A program made the translations under genes and the position numbers. Shown one piece after another: positions 1-9,717 of a stretch of DNA of 64,000 bases. Numbering within the stretch: the first letter of the stretch is position 1; the number at the start of each line of letters is the position of its first letter. The notes beneath the pieces were generated by a model. That model did not search any database, had not been told where the DNA came from, and saw only the letters and a list, made by a program, of their open reading frames with translations. Source of the stretch: Lysobacterales bacterium (lineage in GTDB: Bacteria > Pseudomonadota > Gammaproteobacteria > Xanthomonadales > SZUA-36); contig JABDLD010000075.1 of assembly GCA_013001885.1 (NCBI GenBank), positions 62,001 to 126,000 on the forward strand, written 5' to 3'.

Positions 1-1958
1 TCGAAACCGACCAGGATTCAGATCTGGCGACCGTACTTGATTTCAAGGTGGCGCACGTGACCTGGCCGGACTCGAAAGATGCCCAGGAACAACAGTTTAC
101 GGCCATCGTCGAAGGCGCGATTCCGGAAGCCGGTTTCGAGATCACGATGGAGCGGCTCTCGGCCAGCCTCGAAAGCGCCGAAATCGAGCAGCAGAGCCTG
201 GAGCTGCTGAAGACGGACCCGCCCAAAATCCTGTTCAACCAGGCGCTGGCGGTGCTTTTGCTCTACGACGGCGAGCCGCGATTTTCACCCGTCGAGAATA
301 GTCCCTACGAGCGCGCACTGAACACACCCTTTGCGGTGGCGCGCAATACCAAAACCGGGAAGTCATACCTGACCAGTGGAAACTTCTGGTACGAAGCCGT
401 GGATCCGCTGGGCCCCTGGAGCGTGACCAGCAATCCACCGGCCGACCTCGTGCAAAACATGCCCCAGGCGGACAGCGAAGAGCGGGGACCCGCCTCACCC
501 CCGGTCATTGTCGTGGCGACCGAACCTACCGAGTTGATATCCACCCAGGGCAAACCCAGCTGGATGTCGCTGACAGGCGGTGAACTGCTGTATGTCGAGA
601 ATACCGAGACGCCGTGGCTGCGTGAGTTGAGCACCAACAATATGTACCTGCTGCTGTCCGGGCGCTGGTTCCGTTCCCAGTCGAAATCCGGGCCCTGGAC
701 ATTTGTTCGCGCCGATGAATTACCGGCCAGCTTCGCCAATATCCCCCCGGCTTCCGATATCGGCGGCTTACGTACCTCGGTTGCCGGCACGGAGGAGGCC
801 GAAGCCGCCATCCGCGACGCCGCTATTCCGCAAACTGCAGCGATCAGGCGTAGCGAAGCCAGCCTGGCGGTTGAATACGACGGTTCTCCCACGTTCGAGA
901 AAATCGAGGGCACCGAAGTTTCCTATGCAGTGAATACCGGCGCGCAGGTACTGGAAATCAACGGCAAATATTACGCCGTGGATGATGGCGTGTGGTTCGT
1001 TTCGGCTGCCGCCACCGGCCCGTGGGTGGTCGCGGACGAAATTCCGGACGAACAGATCCAGCAGATTCCGCCGTCAGCACCGGTTTACAACACGACCTAC
1101 GTGCAGATTTACCAGTCGACGCCTGATGTGGTGTATGTGGGCTACCGCCCCGGCTACCTGTGGTCGTTCCCTTATTACGGTGTGCCGGTCTACGGCACCG
1201 GCTGGTATTACCCACCCTATTGGGGCCGGTATTACTATCCGCGCCCGCCCACCTGGGGTTTTCACGTGGGTTATAACCCGTGGAGCGGATGGAACTTCGG
1301 CGTCAGCTGGAGCAACGGCTTTTTCAGCTTCGGCATGAGCTGGGGCGGCGGATGGGGCGGCGCCTACCGTCCCTGGGGTTGCTGCGGCGGCTGGTATGGC
1401 GGCGGTTACCGCCGCCCGGTCGTGATCAATACCGGCAACATCAACATCGGCAATAACGTGAACATCGGAAACCGCGAGAAGATCAGTAACCGCATCGGAA
1501 ACAATAATCGAACACAGGCCGGTACACTGCAGAACCGGAACCTTTACAACCGGCCGGAAAACCGGGCACGCAATGCCGACAGAGCAGCGGTCAATCGTGA
1601 TTTGAAAAAAGCACGACCGGCCGCCAACCGAGCCAACAACGTCTACGCCGACAGAAGCGGAAACGTTGCCCGGCGTGACGGTGACTCCTGGCAAACCCGC
1701 CAGAGCGGATCCTGGAAAGACGCCCCGGCTGTCGACCGCGCCAAGCCGGCCGCCCGCCCAGCGGCCCAGCCGTCCAGACCTGCTGCCAAACCATCGACGA
1801 GGCCATCGGCCATGCCGTCTTCGCGCCGGTCCAGCAGGCCGGCCAATTCTTCGATTAACCGCAACGACCTGAACCGGGCCCACCAGTCGCGCCAGGTTGG
1901 GCGGTCGCGTGAAATGGCAAGACCCGCCCCGCGCAGAAGCGGCGGCCGGCGAAACTGA
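1..1958 (+). CDS. Repeat-containing Gly/Trp/Tyr-rich protein, 5' truncated by window edge
   Basis: The reading frame is open from base 3, so the true start lies upstream; GTG at 48 is only the first start codon inside the window. Three related units of roughly 100 residues follow each other (about residues 65-130, 170-230 and 265-330 counted from the GTG). Each has a short hydrophobic strand, an aromatic W[FY] pair and a terminal GPW. A Tyr/Pro/Trp-rich stretch, a Gly/Trp-rich stretch and an Asn-Arg then Ala-Pro-Arg-rich basic tail come next. Similar proteins are sometimes annotated as carbohydrate-binding family V/XII, but no function is established. The composition suggests a surface or envelope protein. 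The product is unknown. Confidence 0.8.
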   Translation, partial: ETDQDSDLATVLDFKVAHVTWPDSKDAQEQQFTAIVEGAIPEAGFEITMERLSASLESAEIEQQSLELLKTDPPKILFNQALAVLLLYDGEPRFSPVENSPYERALNTPFAVARNTKTGKSYLTSGNFWYEAVDPLGPWSVTSNPPADLVQNMPQADSEERGPASPPVIVVATEPTELISTQGKPSWMSLTGGELLYVENTETPWLRELSTNNMYLLLSGRWFRSQSKSGPWTFVRADELPASFANIPPASDIGGLRTSVAGTEEAEAAIRDAAIPQTAAIRRSEASLAVEYDGSPTFEKIEGTEVSYAVNTGAQVLEINGKYYAVDDGVWFVSAAATGPWVVADEIPDEQIQQIPPSAPVYNTTYVQIYQSTPDVVYVGYRPGYLWSFPYYGVPVYGTGWYYPPYWGRYYYPRPPTWGFHVGYNPWSGWNFGVSWSNGFFSFGMSWGGGWGGAYRPWGCCGGWYGGGYRRPVVINTGNINIGNNVNIGNREKISNRIGNNNRTQAGTLQNRNLYNRPENRARNADRAAVNRDLKKARPAANRANNVYADRSGNVARRDGDSWQTRQSGSWKDAPAVDRAKPAARPAAQPSRPAAKPSTRPSAMPSSRRSSRPANSSINRNDLNRAHQSRQVGRSREMARPAPRRSGGRRN

Positions 1959-1976
1959 GACAGCGGATACGGATAA

Positions 1977-4955
1977 ATGATGGCACTATCTGAGCTAGAA
2001 AGAGCAGAGTACAACCCCGGCATTTTGCGGGAAAAATGGCTGAATTATCGGCGTAAACGGTTCTGGGTCGTGGTGTTCATCCTGCTGTATACCGTATTTG
2101 GCTTTTTTCTGGCCCCGGTGCTGGTTAACAAGCTGGTCGTCGACACCGTTCGGGAGAAACTCGGACGTGAAGCCTCGCTGGAAAGGGTCCAGATCAACCC
2201 GTATGTCCTGAGCTTGCGCGCCACCGGTTTCCACCTGCTCGATACGGATGAAGTCAAGCTGGCAGGGTTCGAGGAATTTTTTGTCAATTTCCAGCTCTCG
2301 AGCCTGTTTAACCGTGCCTGGACTTTTCGCACTATCCGCCTGGACGGAGCCAATCTGCATTTCGAACGTTTCGCACAGGATGATTCCCGGCTGAGCCGGC
2401 TTCTGGCCGACATGCAAGCCAATTCGGAATCAGACGAGCCATCAGCAGGCGGTGACGGCGACTTGCCGAGACTTCTGATTCATGATCTCAACCTGAGCGG
2501 GGGAATCCTGGATTTTCGCGACCATGTTCCGGAAACAACGGTCGCGATTAAATTCGGGCCCATCGATGTGTCCGTACAGGAACTGAACACCCTGCCGGAC
2601 CGCTCCGGACGGCAATCCGTTTTCATTCGCCTGCCCGATGAGGCGCACCTGAAATGGCAGGGAACCCTAAGCCTCGCGCCGCTGGATTCCAGCGGCGAGC
2701 TGACCATCGAGAACTCCAGCCTTGCCCAGACCATTGCTTACCTGGAAGCTACACTGCCGCTGGATTCCATAAAAGCCAGGATGTCTGTGAGCACCCGCTA
2801 TCACATCAATGCCCGGGAAGACGGCGGTATCGCAGTGGCGCTCGACGATCTCGCCGTGGACTTGTCAGACGTAGCGGTCTCCGGCCTGGATCCGGTTTCG
2901 GAGTTCTTCACACTTGCGGCCCTGGAGGTCAGCGGCGGTGCTTTCCGGTTCCCGGACAATACCCTGAAATTCACCCGCATCAAGTTAACCGAGCCCGGGA
3001 TTTCTGCGTCGCTGGACGAGAGCGGCAAGTTCAATTTGCTGGATCTCAAACCCGAAAGCAGCTCGCCGGCCGGTTCTGACAGCGACCGCTCAGCCGATGA
3101 AACTCCAGCATGGCAAGTCGACGTCGATGCGTTTTTGGTCGAAGGCGGGCAAGCCCAATTTGCCGATAACCGTATCGCGCCTCCCGGCGGCCTGACGCTG
3201 GAGGGACTGCAGCTTATGGCAACGAATCTCGGCAACGAGGCCAACCGCCGCATGCCCATCAAGCTGCAGGGCAGCCTGAACGGTGCCGGATCGTTTGGCT
3301 TTGACGGAGAAGTCGCTGCGCTTCCGGATTTTTCCTTGACGGGCCAGGCCAGCACCAACGCTGTCCAGCTGCAACTGGCTCAGCCCTATGTGCAACAGGC
3401 GCTTAACCTCCAGATCGAAAGCGGCAGCCTGAACTCGCAACTTGATGTGGAGATCGGGGCTGAGGCGGCGGAAATCTCAGGCACTGTGTCTATCGAGGGC
3501 CTGGATATTACCGACACGGCCCGGGACGAACAGCTGGTAGGCTGGAGTAGGCTTGACATTGACCGTTTCGAGGCGAACACCGCGGCCAGAAAACTGCGGG
3601 TTTCACGCGCGGAACTCGAACAGCCGTTTGGCCGAGTCACAATCTATCCGGACAGAACAACCAATCTTTCCGGTTTGCAGGTTCCCGGCGAATCCGCCAA
3701 GAGCGCTCCAGTAGAACCGGATGCAGCCCCCTGGTCATTCGTGATCGGCGCCGTCAGCCTCAACGATGCGGCGATGGACTTTTCCGACCTGTCGCTCCCG
3801 TTGCCCTTTGCCACGCATATCAGCTCCATGGACGGCGCATTTTCCACCATGGACAGCTCCAGCGCAGAGCCAGCCATCATCCGGCTGGAAGGACAGGTGG
3901 ATGAGTATGGGTTGGCGCGAATCGAAGGCGCCATGAATGTATTCGACCCACTATCGGACACGGACGTCACCGTCGAATTCCGCAACCTGCTGATGTCCAA
4001 CCTATCCCCTTATTCAGCCCAGTTCGCCGGACAGAAGATTGACGAGGGCAAGCTGAATCTCGATCTGGAGTACGTCATCAAGCAAGGACAGATGCAGGGC
4101 AGTAACGCGGTCGTCCTGAGTGACCTGGTGTTGGGAGACAAGGTAGACAGCCCGGATGCGGCAAGCCTGCCGCTGGGGCTGGCGGTGGCTTTGCTGACTG
4201 ACTCGAACGGAGTCATCGACATCGACCTGCCGGTGGAAGGCAATGTAAACGACCCAGAGTTCAGGATTGGCGGAGTGATCTTCAAAGCGCTTGCGGGTTT
4301 GATTACGAAGGTCGTATCCGCGCCTTTCCGCATGCTCGGCAGCCTGATCGGCATCGAGTCTGAAGACCTGGGGCAATTCCAGTTCCTGGCAGGACGGTCA
4401 GACCTGACCCCGCCGGAGCTTGAGAAAATCGGCCAACTACAGACGGCATTGCAGCAGCGGCCCGAACTCTCCGTTGAAATTACCGGGCCTTACGACACAG
4501 CGATTGACACACCCAAGTTGAAATTTTTCAGTTTGCGTGAGCAGGTGGTCGCCCTAATGGGTGGAAATGCAGCCCGGCCTGCCGATGAGGCCGCCATGCT
4601 GGATGAGGAAATTCGTTCGGTGTTTGAGTCCCTGTTCAGGGAGCGCTTTCCCGAACAGTCGCTGCAGGATCTGAAGGCGGTCCACACCCGGCCACCGGTG
4701 GAAGACCCGGAGGGCAAAGCCGTGCTCGATGAGCTCGCTTATTCCGCCGATCTGCGCGACCGCTTGCTGGAGTCAGAAGTCATTACGCCGCAGGACCTCG
4801 AACAGCTGGCCAGCGCGCGGGCGGAAGCGATCCGCACCGCTTTTGTTACGGACGGAAACTTCAGCGCTGAGCGCATTATCATAGCCGGTGCCGAGGAAAC
4901 CCCATCCGAAGATGGTGAATGGGTGCTCACCGAACTCGGCGTGGCCGCGGATTAA
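1977..4955 (+). CDS. DUF748 domain (AsmA-like) envelope protein
   Basis: A 992-residue protein with a short basic cytoplasmic N-terminus, one transmembrane segment at about residues 30-50 (FWVVVFILLYTVFGFFLAPV) and a very long periplasmic part of repeated beta-strand-rich segments. This is the architecture of DUF748 proteins, relatives of AsmA/YhdP-type bridge proteins linked to lipid transport or outer-membrane homeostasis. The C-terminal 150 residues are helical and charged. It begins 18 nt after the upstream gene on the same strand and may share its transcript. Two consecutive ATG codons at 1977 and 1980 are possible starts. The family is assigned confidently; the cellular role is inferred. 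Confidence 0.85.
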   Translation: MMALSELERAEYNPGILREKWLNYRRKRFWVVVFILLYTVFGFFLAPVLVNKLVVDTVREKLGREASLERVQINPYVLSLRATGFHLLDTDEVKLAGFEEFFVNFQLSSLFNRAWTFRTIRLDGANLHFERFAQDDSRLSRLLADMQANSESDEPSAGGDGDLPRLLIHDLNLSGGILDFRDHVPETTVAIKFGPIDVSVQELNTLPDRSGRQSVFIRLPDEAHLKWQGTLSLAPLDSSGELTIENSSLAQTIAYLEATLPLDSIKARMSVSTRYHINAREDGGIAVALDDLAVDLSDVAVSGLDPVSEFFTLAALEVSGGAFRFPDNTLKFTRIKLTEPGISASLDESGKFNLLDLKPESSSPAGSDSDRSADETPAWQVDVDAFLVEGGQAQFADNRIAPPGGLTLEGLQLMATNLGNEANRRMPIKLQGSLNGAGSFGFDGEVAALPDFSLTGQASTNAVQLQLAQPYVQQALNLQIESGSLNSQLDVEIGAEAAEISGTVSIEGLDITDTARDEQLVGWSRLDIDRFEANTAARKLRVSRAELEQPFGRVTIYPDRTTNLSGLQVPGESAKSAPVEPDAAPWSFVIGAVSLNDAAMDFSDLSLPLPFATHISSMDGAFSTMDSSSAEPAIIRLEGQVDEYGLARIEGAMNVFDPLSDTDVTVEFRNLLMSNLSPYSAQFAGQKIDEGKLNLDLEYVIKQGQMQGSNAVVLSDLVLGDKVDSPDAASLPLGLAVALLTDSNGVIDIDLPVEGNVNDPEFRIGGVIFKALAGLITKVVSAPFRMLGSLIGIESEDLGQFQFLAGRSDLTPPELEKIGQLQTALQQRPELSVEITGPYDTAIDTPKLKFFSLREQVVALMGGNAARPADEAAMLDEEIRSVFESLFRERFPEQSLQDLKAVHTRPPVEDPEGKAVLDELAYSADLRDRLLESEVITPQDLEQLASARAEAIRTAFVTDGNFSAERIIIAGAEETPSEDGEWVLTELGVAAD

Positions 4956-5100
4956 TCTGACCTCCCGGTTCCGATAAATCGCCGGCCCTGGTCGGGCAGG
5001 CGATTGCAGCGAACGGCGGCGGAGGCGTCGAGCATATCATTGCATGCCGTCGAGCGAAGCCGCCTTCCGGCGCAGCCGGGAGCAGGGAACCGAGACTCCT

Positions 5101-6585
5101 TTATTCGTTGATGCCGGCCAGCGTGATGTACTTGATTTCTATGTACTCGTCCATGCCGTACTTGGATCCTTCACGGCCGGTGCCGGATTCCTTGACCCCG
5201 CCAAATGGTGCGGTTTCGGTCGACAGGATGCCGTCGTTAATGCAGACCATACCGTACTCCAGACCCTCGGCGACGCGGAACACGCGGCCCAGGTCGCGGG
5301 CGTAGAAATAGGCTGCCAGGCCGAATTCTGTTGCGTTCGCGAGCGCGACGGCTTCGTCCTCGGTTGAAAATTTGAAGATCGGCGCGACGGGCCCGAAAAT
5401 TTCCTCGGTGGCGAATGCCATGTCCGCGGTCGCGCCGCTGACTATGGTTGGCTGGTAGAAAAGCCCCCCCAGCTCGTGACGGTCACCGCCCTCGACGACC
5501 TGGCCACCCTTGTCCCTGGCATCGGCGAGCAGCTGTTCCACCTTCTCGATAGCGTCGCTGGAGATCATCGGCCCGATGTTTACCCCGGATTCCTCGCCGC
5601 GCCCCACTTTGAGTTCACGAACCGCCCGCGTGAATTTCTCAACGAACTCGTCGTAAACCCCTTCCTGCACGTAAACGCGGTTGGCGCAGACACAGGTCTG
5701 TCCGGCGTTGCGGTACTTGGAGATCACGGCGCCCGTAACAGCCGCTTCGACATCAGCGTCATCGAACACGATGAACGGCGCATTGCCGCCCAGCTCCATA
5801 GAGACCTTCTTCACGGTCGACGCGCACTGCCGGATCAGGATTTTGCCCACTTCGGTAGAGCCGGTGAACGAAAATTTGCGCACCAGGGGGCTTTCGGTGA
5901 GTTCCTTACCGACGCCTCGGGAATCGGTTGTCGTCAGCACGTTGAACACACCTGCCGGCACCCCGGCCTGCTCGGCCAGCACCGCCAGCGCCAGCGCGGA
6001 CAGCGGCGTTTCCGAGGCCGGCTTGATCACGACGGGACAGCCGGCCGCCATGGCCGGACCCGCCTTACGGGTAATCATCGCGTTGGGGAAATTCCACGGG
6101 GTGACGGCTGCCACCACGCCAATGCCCTGCTTGATGGTCAGGATCCGGCGGTCGGGCAGATGCGTCGGAATCACGTCTCCGTAAACGCGTTTGGCCTCCT
6201 CAGCAAACCATTCGATGAATGACGCTCCGTACAGGACTTCTCCGGCCGATTCAGCCAGCGGTTTACCTTGCTCCGCCGTCATGATGGCCGCCAGGTCGTC
6301 CTTGTTCTCCAGCATCAGGTTGAACCAATGCCGCAGGATCGCTGAACGTTCCTTGGCGGTTTTTGAACGCCATGCGGGCCAGGCCGCATCGGCGCATTCA
6401 ATCGCGGTCCTGGCGTCTTCGACGCTCAACTGGGGAACTGTCGCTACCAGGGAGCCGTCGGCTGGATTGGTCACGTCGAAGGTCGCGCCGTCGGCAGCGG
6501 AAACCCATTCTCCGTTGATATAAGACTGTTCGCGTAAGAGCGCCGGATTGTTCAGTTCCAGCTTCGTTTTTACTGTATCAAGCAT
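5101..6585 (-). CDS. gabD: NAD(P)-dependent succinate-semialdehyde dehydrogenase
   Basis: The 494 residues span a full aldehyde dehydrogenase. The nucleotide-binding segment TPWNFPNAM lies near residue 162, the FTGSTEVGK loop near 240, the general base Glu264 in MELGGNAP and the nucleophile Cys298 in NAGQTCVCANR. FGGVKESGTGREG near the C-terminus is typical of GabD-type enzymes, which oxidise succinate semialdehyde to succinate in the cytosol. No GABA transaminase is adjacent, so another semialdehyde substrate cannot be excluded. The gene stands alone, with the divergent class-V aminotransferase gene starting 156 nt away. Confidence 0.87.
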   Translation of the reverse strand: MLDTVKTKLELNNPALLREQSYINGEWVSAADGATFDVTNPADGSLVATVPQLSVEDARTAIECADAAWPAWRSKTAKERSAILRHWFNLMLENKDDLAAIMTAEQGKPLAESAGEVLYGASFIEWFAEEAKRVYGDVIPTHLPDRRILTIKQGIGVVAAVTPWNFPNAMITRKAGPAMAAGCPVVIKPASETPLSALALAVLAEQAGVPAGVFNVLTTTDSRGVGKELTESPLVRKFSFTGSTEVGKILIRQCASTVKKVSMELGGNAPFIVFDDADVEAAVTGAVISKYRNAGQTCVCANRVYVQEGVYDEFVEKFTRAVRELKVGRGEESGVNIGPMISSDAIEKVEQLLADARDKGGQVVEGGDRHELGGLFYQPTIVSGATADMAFATEEIFGPVAPIFKFSTEDEAVALANATEFGLAAYFYARDLGRVFRVAEGLEYGMVCINDGILSTETAPFGGVKESGTGREGSKYGMDEYIEIKYITLAGINE

Positions 6586-6610
6586 GATGCGTATCCCATC
6601 GTATGGTCGA

Positions 6611-6624
6611 CCCTGAAATCAGGG
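6611..6624. promoter_or_regulatory. Perfect inverted repeat upstream of gabD
   Basis: CCCTGA-AA-TCAGGG lies 25 nt upstream of the gabD start in the 156-nt divergent spacer shared with the aminotransferase gene. Its position and symmetry fit an operator for a dimeric repressor. A short hairpin is the alternative; the two-base loop makes that less likely. No regulator gene is adjacent to support either reading. Confidence 0.3.
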
Positions 6625-6741
6625 GTTTATCCAACTAGACTGGCGCTTTTACGGTCATTATTCAATCCCCCTGGTCAAACGCTGCACGGCGATCTTCAAT
6701 AATGGGGCTACTGGATAGAAAACACGGTTAAAATATCTTCC

Positions 6742-8517
6742 ATGGACAACAACCGCACATTGAGTTTTGATTTCCTTCGGAGCCAGATTGTCGGCGCCGA
6801 CGCCACGGTGACCACCCCCTTCGGCGAGCGCCTGATGGTTTATGCCGACTACACGGCATCCGGCCGCTGCCTGACGATGATCGAGCAGTACATTCAAAAC
6901 CTGCAGCGCATCTACGCCAACACGCATACCGAAGACGACATTAGCGGCCGCTCAATGAGCCGCCTGGTGGAGCAGGCGGAACATGCGATCAAGCAATCAG
7001 TGAACGCAGGCCCCGACGGGCGCATCGTCTGTGTCGGCACGGGCGCAACCGGCGCCATCGACAAGCTGCAGCAGATCATCGGCGTTGCGCTGCCGCCGGC
7101 AACCCGGCAAAGCCTGACCCGCATGATGGAAATTGCGCTCGGTCCCGAGTCTCACGCCGCGTTCAGTGACTATCTGCTGGCGCATCAGCCCGTTGTTTTT
7201 GTCGGTCCTTACGAGCATCACTCCAATGAAATTTCGTGGCGCGAAAGCCTGGCGACCGTCGTCGAGGTCAGGCTGGATGCGGACGGATGTATCGACCTGG
7301 GTCATCTTGAAACGCTGTTGCAGGATCCCGCCTACCAGGGTCGCATGCGGATCGGCTCATTTTCCGCAGCCTCCAACGTGACGGGCATGCGTACCCCCGT
7401 GCACGAAATTGCCGTCATGCTGCACGACCATGGCGCAATGGCCTGCTTTGATTACGCTGCCAGCGCGCCCTATGTCAAAATCGACATGAACCCGCCCGCT
7501 GAAAAATATGCGGGAGATGCATCGCTGGACGCGGTGTTCATTTCCCCGCACAAATTCCTCGGCGGACCGGGTGCCAGCGGCGTGCTGGTCTTCAACCAGC
7601 GGATTTACCATGCCGAGTTACCGCCCAGCGTCAGCGCCGGCGGCACCGTGGATTACGTCGGCCCGACCAGCCAGGACTTCATCGTCGATATCGAGGAGCG
7701 TGAAAAGGCCGGCACGCCGGGTGTTCTGCAAATCCTGAAAGCCGGCCTGGCTTTCCAGGTCAAAGACGAAATTGGTGTCGAAGCCATTGAAAAACGCGAA
7801 TACGAACTGTTGCTGCGCACGTTCAGCCGGTGGGAAAACAATCCGAATATCGAGATCCTGGGTAACCCGGATGCTGCCCGTCGTATCAGTATCGTATCTT
7901 TCAACCTCAAAACTCATGGCGGCAAATACCTGCATCCGAAATTTGTCACGTCCCTACTGAACGACCTGTTCGGCATTCAGTCTAGAGCCGGCTGTTCCTG
8001 CGCGGGCCCGTATGGACATCGTCTGCTGGATATCGATTTCGAAACGTCGGAACAGTATCGCAAGTGGATCCAGAAAGGCTTTTGCGGAATCAAGCCCGGC
8101 TGGTGCCGGATCAGCCTGCACTACACCATGGACGACCTCGAAGCCGACTTCATCATGGATGCGATCGAGTTTGTCGCCGAACACGGCCATCACTTTCTGA
8201 CCCTTTATGATTTTGACATGCACACCGGCGCCTGGCTGCACAAATCCGACTGCGGCTGCATGGAGGGTTTTTCGCTGCAGCGGGCGCTGGAATGCCGAGG
8301 CTACCAGTCACGCACCTTGAGCCATGGTGAGCGTTCCATGCTTTACTCCGCGTTTCTGGACGCGGCCAGCGGCATGTCCCGCGAGCTGGCAGGCCAACAG
8401 CAACCGAAGCAGCATGTTGCCGAAGCCGAGCTGGAGAGCCTGAAGTTCTTCTCCGTGCCGCAAGCCAGCGTTACGGAGCTAAAAGAATGTCCCGAAACCG
8501 ATACTAACCCCTGTTGA
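6742..8517 (+). CDS. Class-V aminotransferase / cysteine-desulfurase-like PLP enzyme
   Basis: A 591-residue fold-type I PLP enzyme. The Schiff-base lysine is Lys271 in ISPHKFLGGPGASG, preceded by the PLP-phosphate and Asp elements (FDYAASAPYVKID). At residues 415-423 it carries RAGCSCAGP, which corresponds to the loop holding the persulfide-forming Cys in SufS-type desulfurases (R-x-G-x-x-C-A). Cys420 is therefore a candidate sulfur acceptor. About 130 residues extend beyond the usual fold, including a KSDCGCMEGF segment. Desulfurase activity is inferred, and a different lyase or transaminase reaction remains possible. Its 3' end overlaps convergent alkB by 14 nt. Confidence 0.75.
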   Translation: MDNNRTLSFDFLRSQIVGADATVTTPFGERLMVYADYTASGRCLTMIEQYIQNLQRIYANTHTEDDISGRSMSRLVEQAEHAIKQSVNAGPDGRIVCVGTGATGAIDKLQQIIGVALPPATRQSLTRMMEIALGPESHAAFSDYLLAHQPVVFVGPYEHHSNEISWRESLATVVEVRLDADGCIDLGHLETLLQDPAYQGRMRIGSFSAASNVTGMRTPVHEIAVMLHDHGAMACFDYAASAPYVKIDMNPPAEKYAGDASLDAVFISPHKFLGGPGASGVLVFNQRIYHAELPPSVSAGGTVDYVGPTSQDFIVDIEEREKAGTPGVLQILKAGLAFQVKDEIGVEAIEKREYELLLRTFSRWENNPNIEILGNPDAARRISIVSFNLKTHGGKYLHPKFVTSLLNDLFGIQSRAGCSCAGPYGHRLLDIDFETSEQYRKWIQKGFCGIKPGWCRISLHYTMDDLEADFIMDAIEFVAEHGHHFLTLYDFDMHTGAWLHKSDCGCMEGFSLQRALECRGYQSRTLSHGERSMLYSAFLDAASGMSRELAGQQQPKQHVAEAELESLKFFSVPQASVTELKECPETDTNPC

Positions 8518-9634
8518 CCCGGTTCAGGTCGCCGTCCACCAGGGCCAGCACTTTCGGGTCCATGACCCGCCGCCACAAAGGCGGCACGTAGGCAAGCAGA
8601 AACATGCCGAAATAACCGCTGGGCAGTTGCGGTACCTCGTCGTAGTGACGCAGCGACTGGTAACGTCTCGCGGCGAACGCATGATGGTCTGAATGCCGTT
8701 CCAGGTGAAACGTTATCAGGTTTGATGCCAGGTGATTTGCATTCCACGAGTGGTGCGGCTGGCAGCGCTCGTAGCGGCCGTTCGGTTTTTTCTCTCTGAG
8801 CAGGCCATAGTGCTCGATGTAATTGGCGCTGGTCAGCTGCCACCACGCGAACGCGGTCTGAATCAGCAAAAACGGCAGGATAACGCTGCCGAAAGCCAGC
8901 AGTAATCCACCGTAGAGAAGCACCGAGAGGGTATACGACTGCAGAATTTCGTTACGCCAGCTCCAGGTTTTCAAGCCGCGACGGCGCAAACGCTGAGCCT
9001 CCAGTTGCCAGGCCCTCAATATACCGCCCGGCGCCTCCCGCAGCACGAACCGGTAAATGCTCTCGCCAAAACGGGCGCTTGCGCTGTCCTCCGGCGTCGC
9101 CACTTGCGCGTGGTGGCCGGCATTGTGTTCGCTTGGAAAGTGGCCATAGAACGGAACGGCAAGGACCAGTTTGGCCGCCAGGCGGTCCGCCGGATCCTTC
9201 TTATGGCCCAGCTCGTGGCCCGTGTTGATGGCGAAGCCGCTGATGGCTCCCACGGTCAGGCTGAGCGCCAATAAGCCCGACCAGCCCAGATCATGGCTGG
9301 CTACAAACCCGGCGCCGATGATCAGGATCAGGAAATGCAGCGGGACCGTAAGATGGTTGAGAATCCGATAATAACTGTCACGTTCCAATTGCGGCACCAA
9401 CTGCTCCGGCGGGTTACTCCGGTCATTGGGAAACAGGTGATCCAGCAGCGGAATGAACGCATAGAGAAAAACGAGCGGAATCCAAAGCGTCCATTCCTTG
9501 CCGGTCCCGTTCATCAGCCCCATGCCAACCAATGGAATCAAAGGAAACAGCACGGACACCAGCCAGAGATAACGCTTTTTGTCCGTGTACTGAATCAGGC
9601 CCAGTCGCGGATCGTCAACGGTAAATGTTTTCAT
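8504..9634 (-). CDS. alkB: Alkane 1-monooxygenase, membrane di-iron hydroxylase
   Basis: The 376-residue protein has hydrophobic helices at about residues 22-40, 48-65, 97-135 and 233-262. All AlkB histidine boxes are present: HELGHK (140-145), EHNAGHH (169-175) and RHSDHH (313-318), plus NYIEHYGL near 271, which separates AlkB from fatty-acid desaturases. The enzyme hydroxylates terminal carbons of medium-chain n-alkanes at the inner membrane, using electrons from rubredoxin. No rubredoxin or rubredoxin reductase gene lies nearby. The ATG start at 9634 faces the divergent AraC-family gene 83 nt away, which probably regulates it. Confidence 0.92.
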   Translation of the reverse strand: MKTFTVDDPRLGLIQYTDKKRYLWLVSVLFPLIPLVGMGLMNGTGKEWTLWIPLVFLYAFIPLLDHLFPNDRSNPPEQLVPQLERDSYYRILNHLTVPLHFLILIIGAGFVASHDLGWSGLLALSLTVGAISGFAINTGHELGHKKDPADRLAAKLVLAVPFYGHFPSEHNAGHHAQVATPEDSASARFGESIYRFVLREAPGGILRAWQLEAQRLRRRGLKTWSWRNEILQSYTLSVLLYGGLLLAFGSVILPFLLIQTAFAWWQLTSANYIEHYGLLREKKPNGRYERCQPHHSWNANHLASNLITFHLERHSDHHAFAARRYQSLRHYDEVPQLPSGYFGMFLLAYVPPLWRRVMDPKVLALVDGDLNRVNRG

Positions 9635-9678
9635 GCCTCAATGATGCACTTGAATCAGGGCCAGCGACAGCGTACATG

Positions 9679-9706
9679 TTGACAATATGTGGTCATAAAG
9701 TGTCAA
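9679..9706. promoter_or_regulatory. Nested dyad in the alkB/araC-type divergent spacer
   Basis: TTGACA and TGTCAA are separated by 16 nt, and inside them TATG and CATA are separated by 4 nt, giving a two-layer dyad in the 83-nt spacer. It ends 12 nt before the AraC-family start codon and lies 45 nt upstream of alkB. The placement suits an operator controlling both genes. AraC proteins more often bind direct repeats, so binding by the adjacent regulator is only a guess. Confidence 0.4.
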
Positions 9707-9717
9707 AATAGGTCTTT

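Noticed and set aside
1074-1883. A 269-codon minus-strand frame opposite the repeat protein
   Set aside because: Its Ala/Val/Gly-rich composition comes from reading the low-complexity gene backward.
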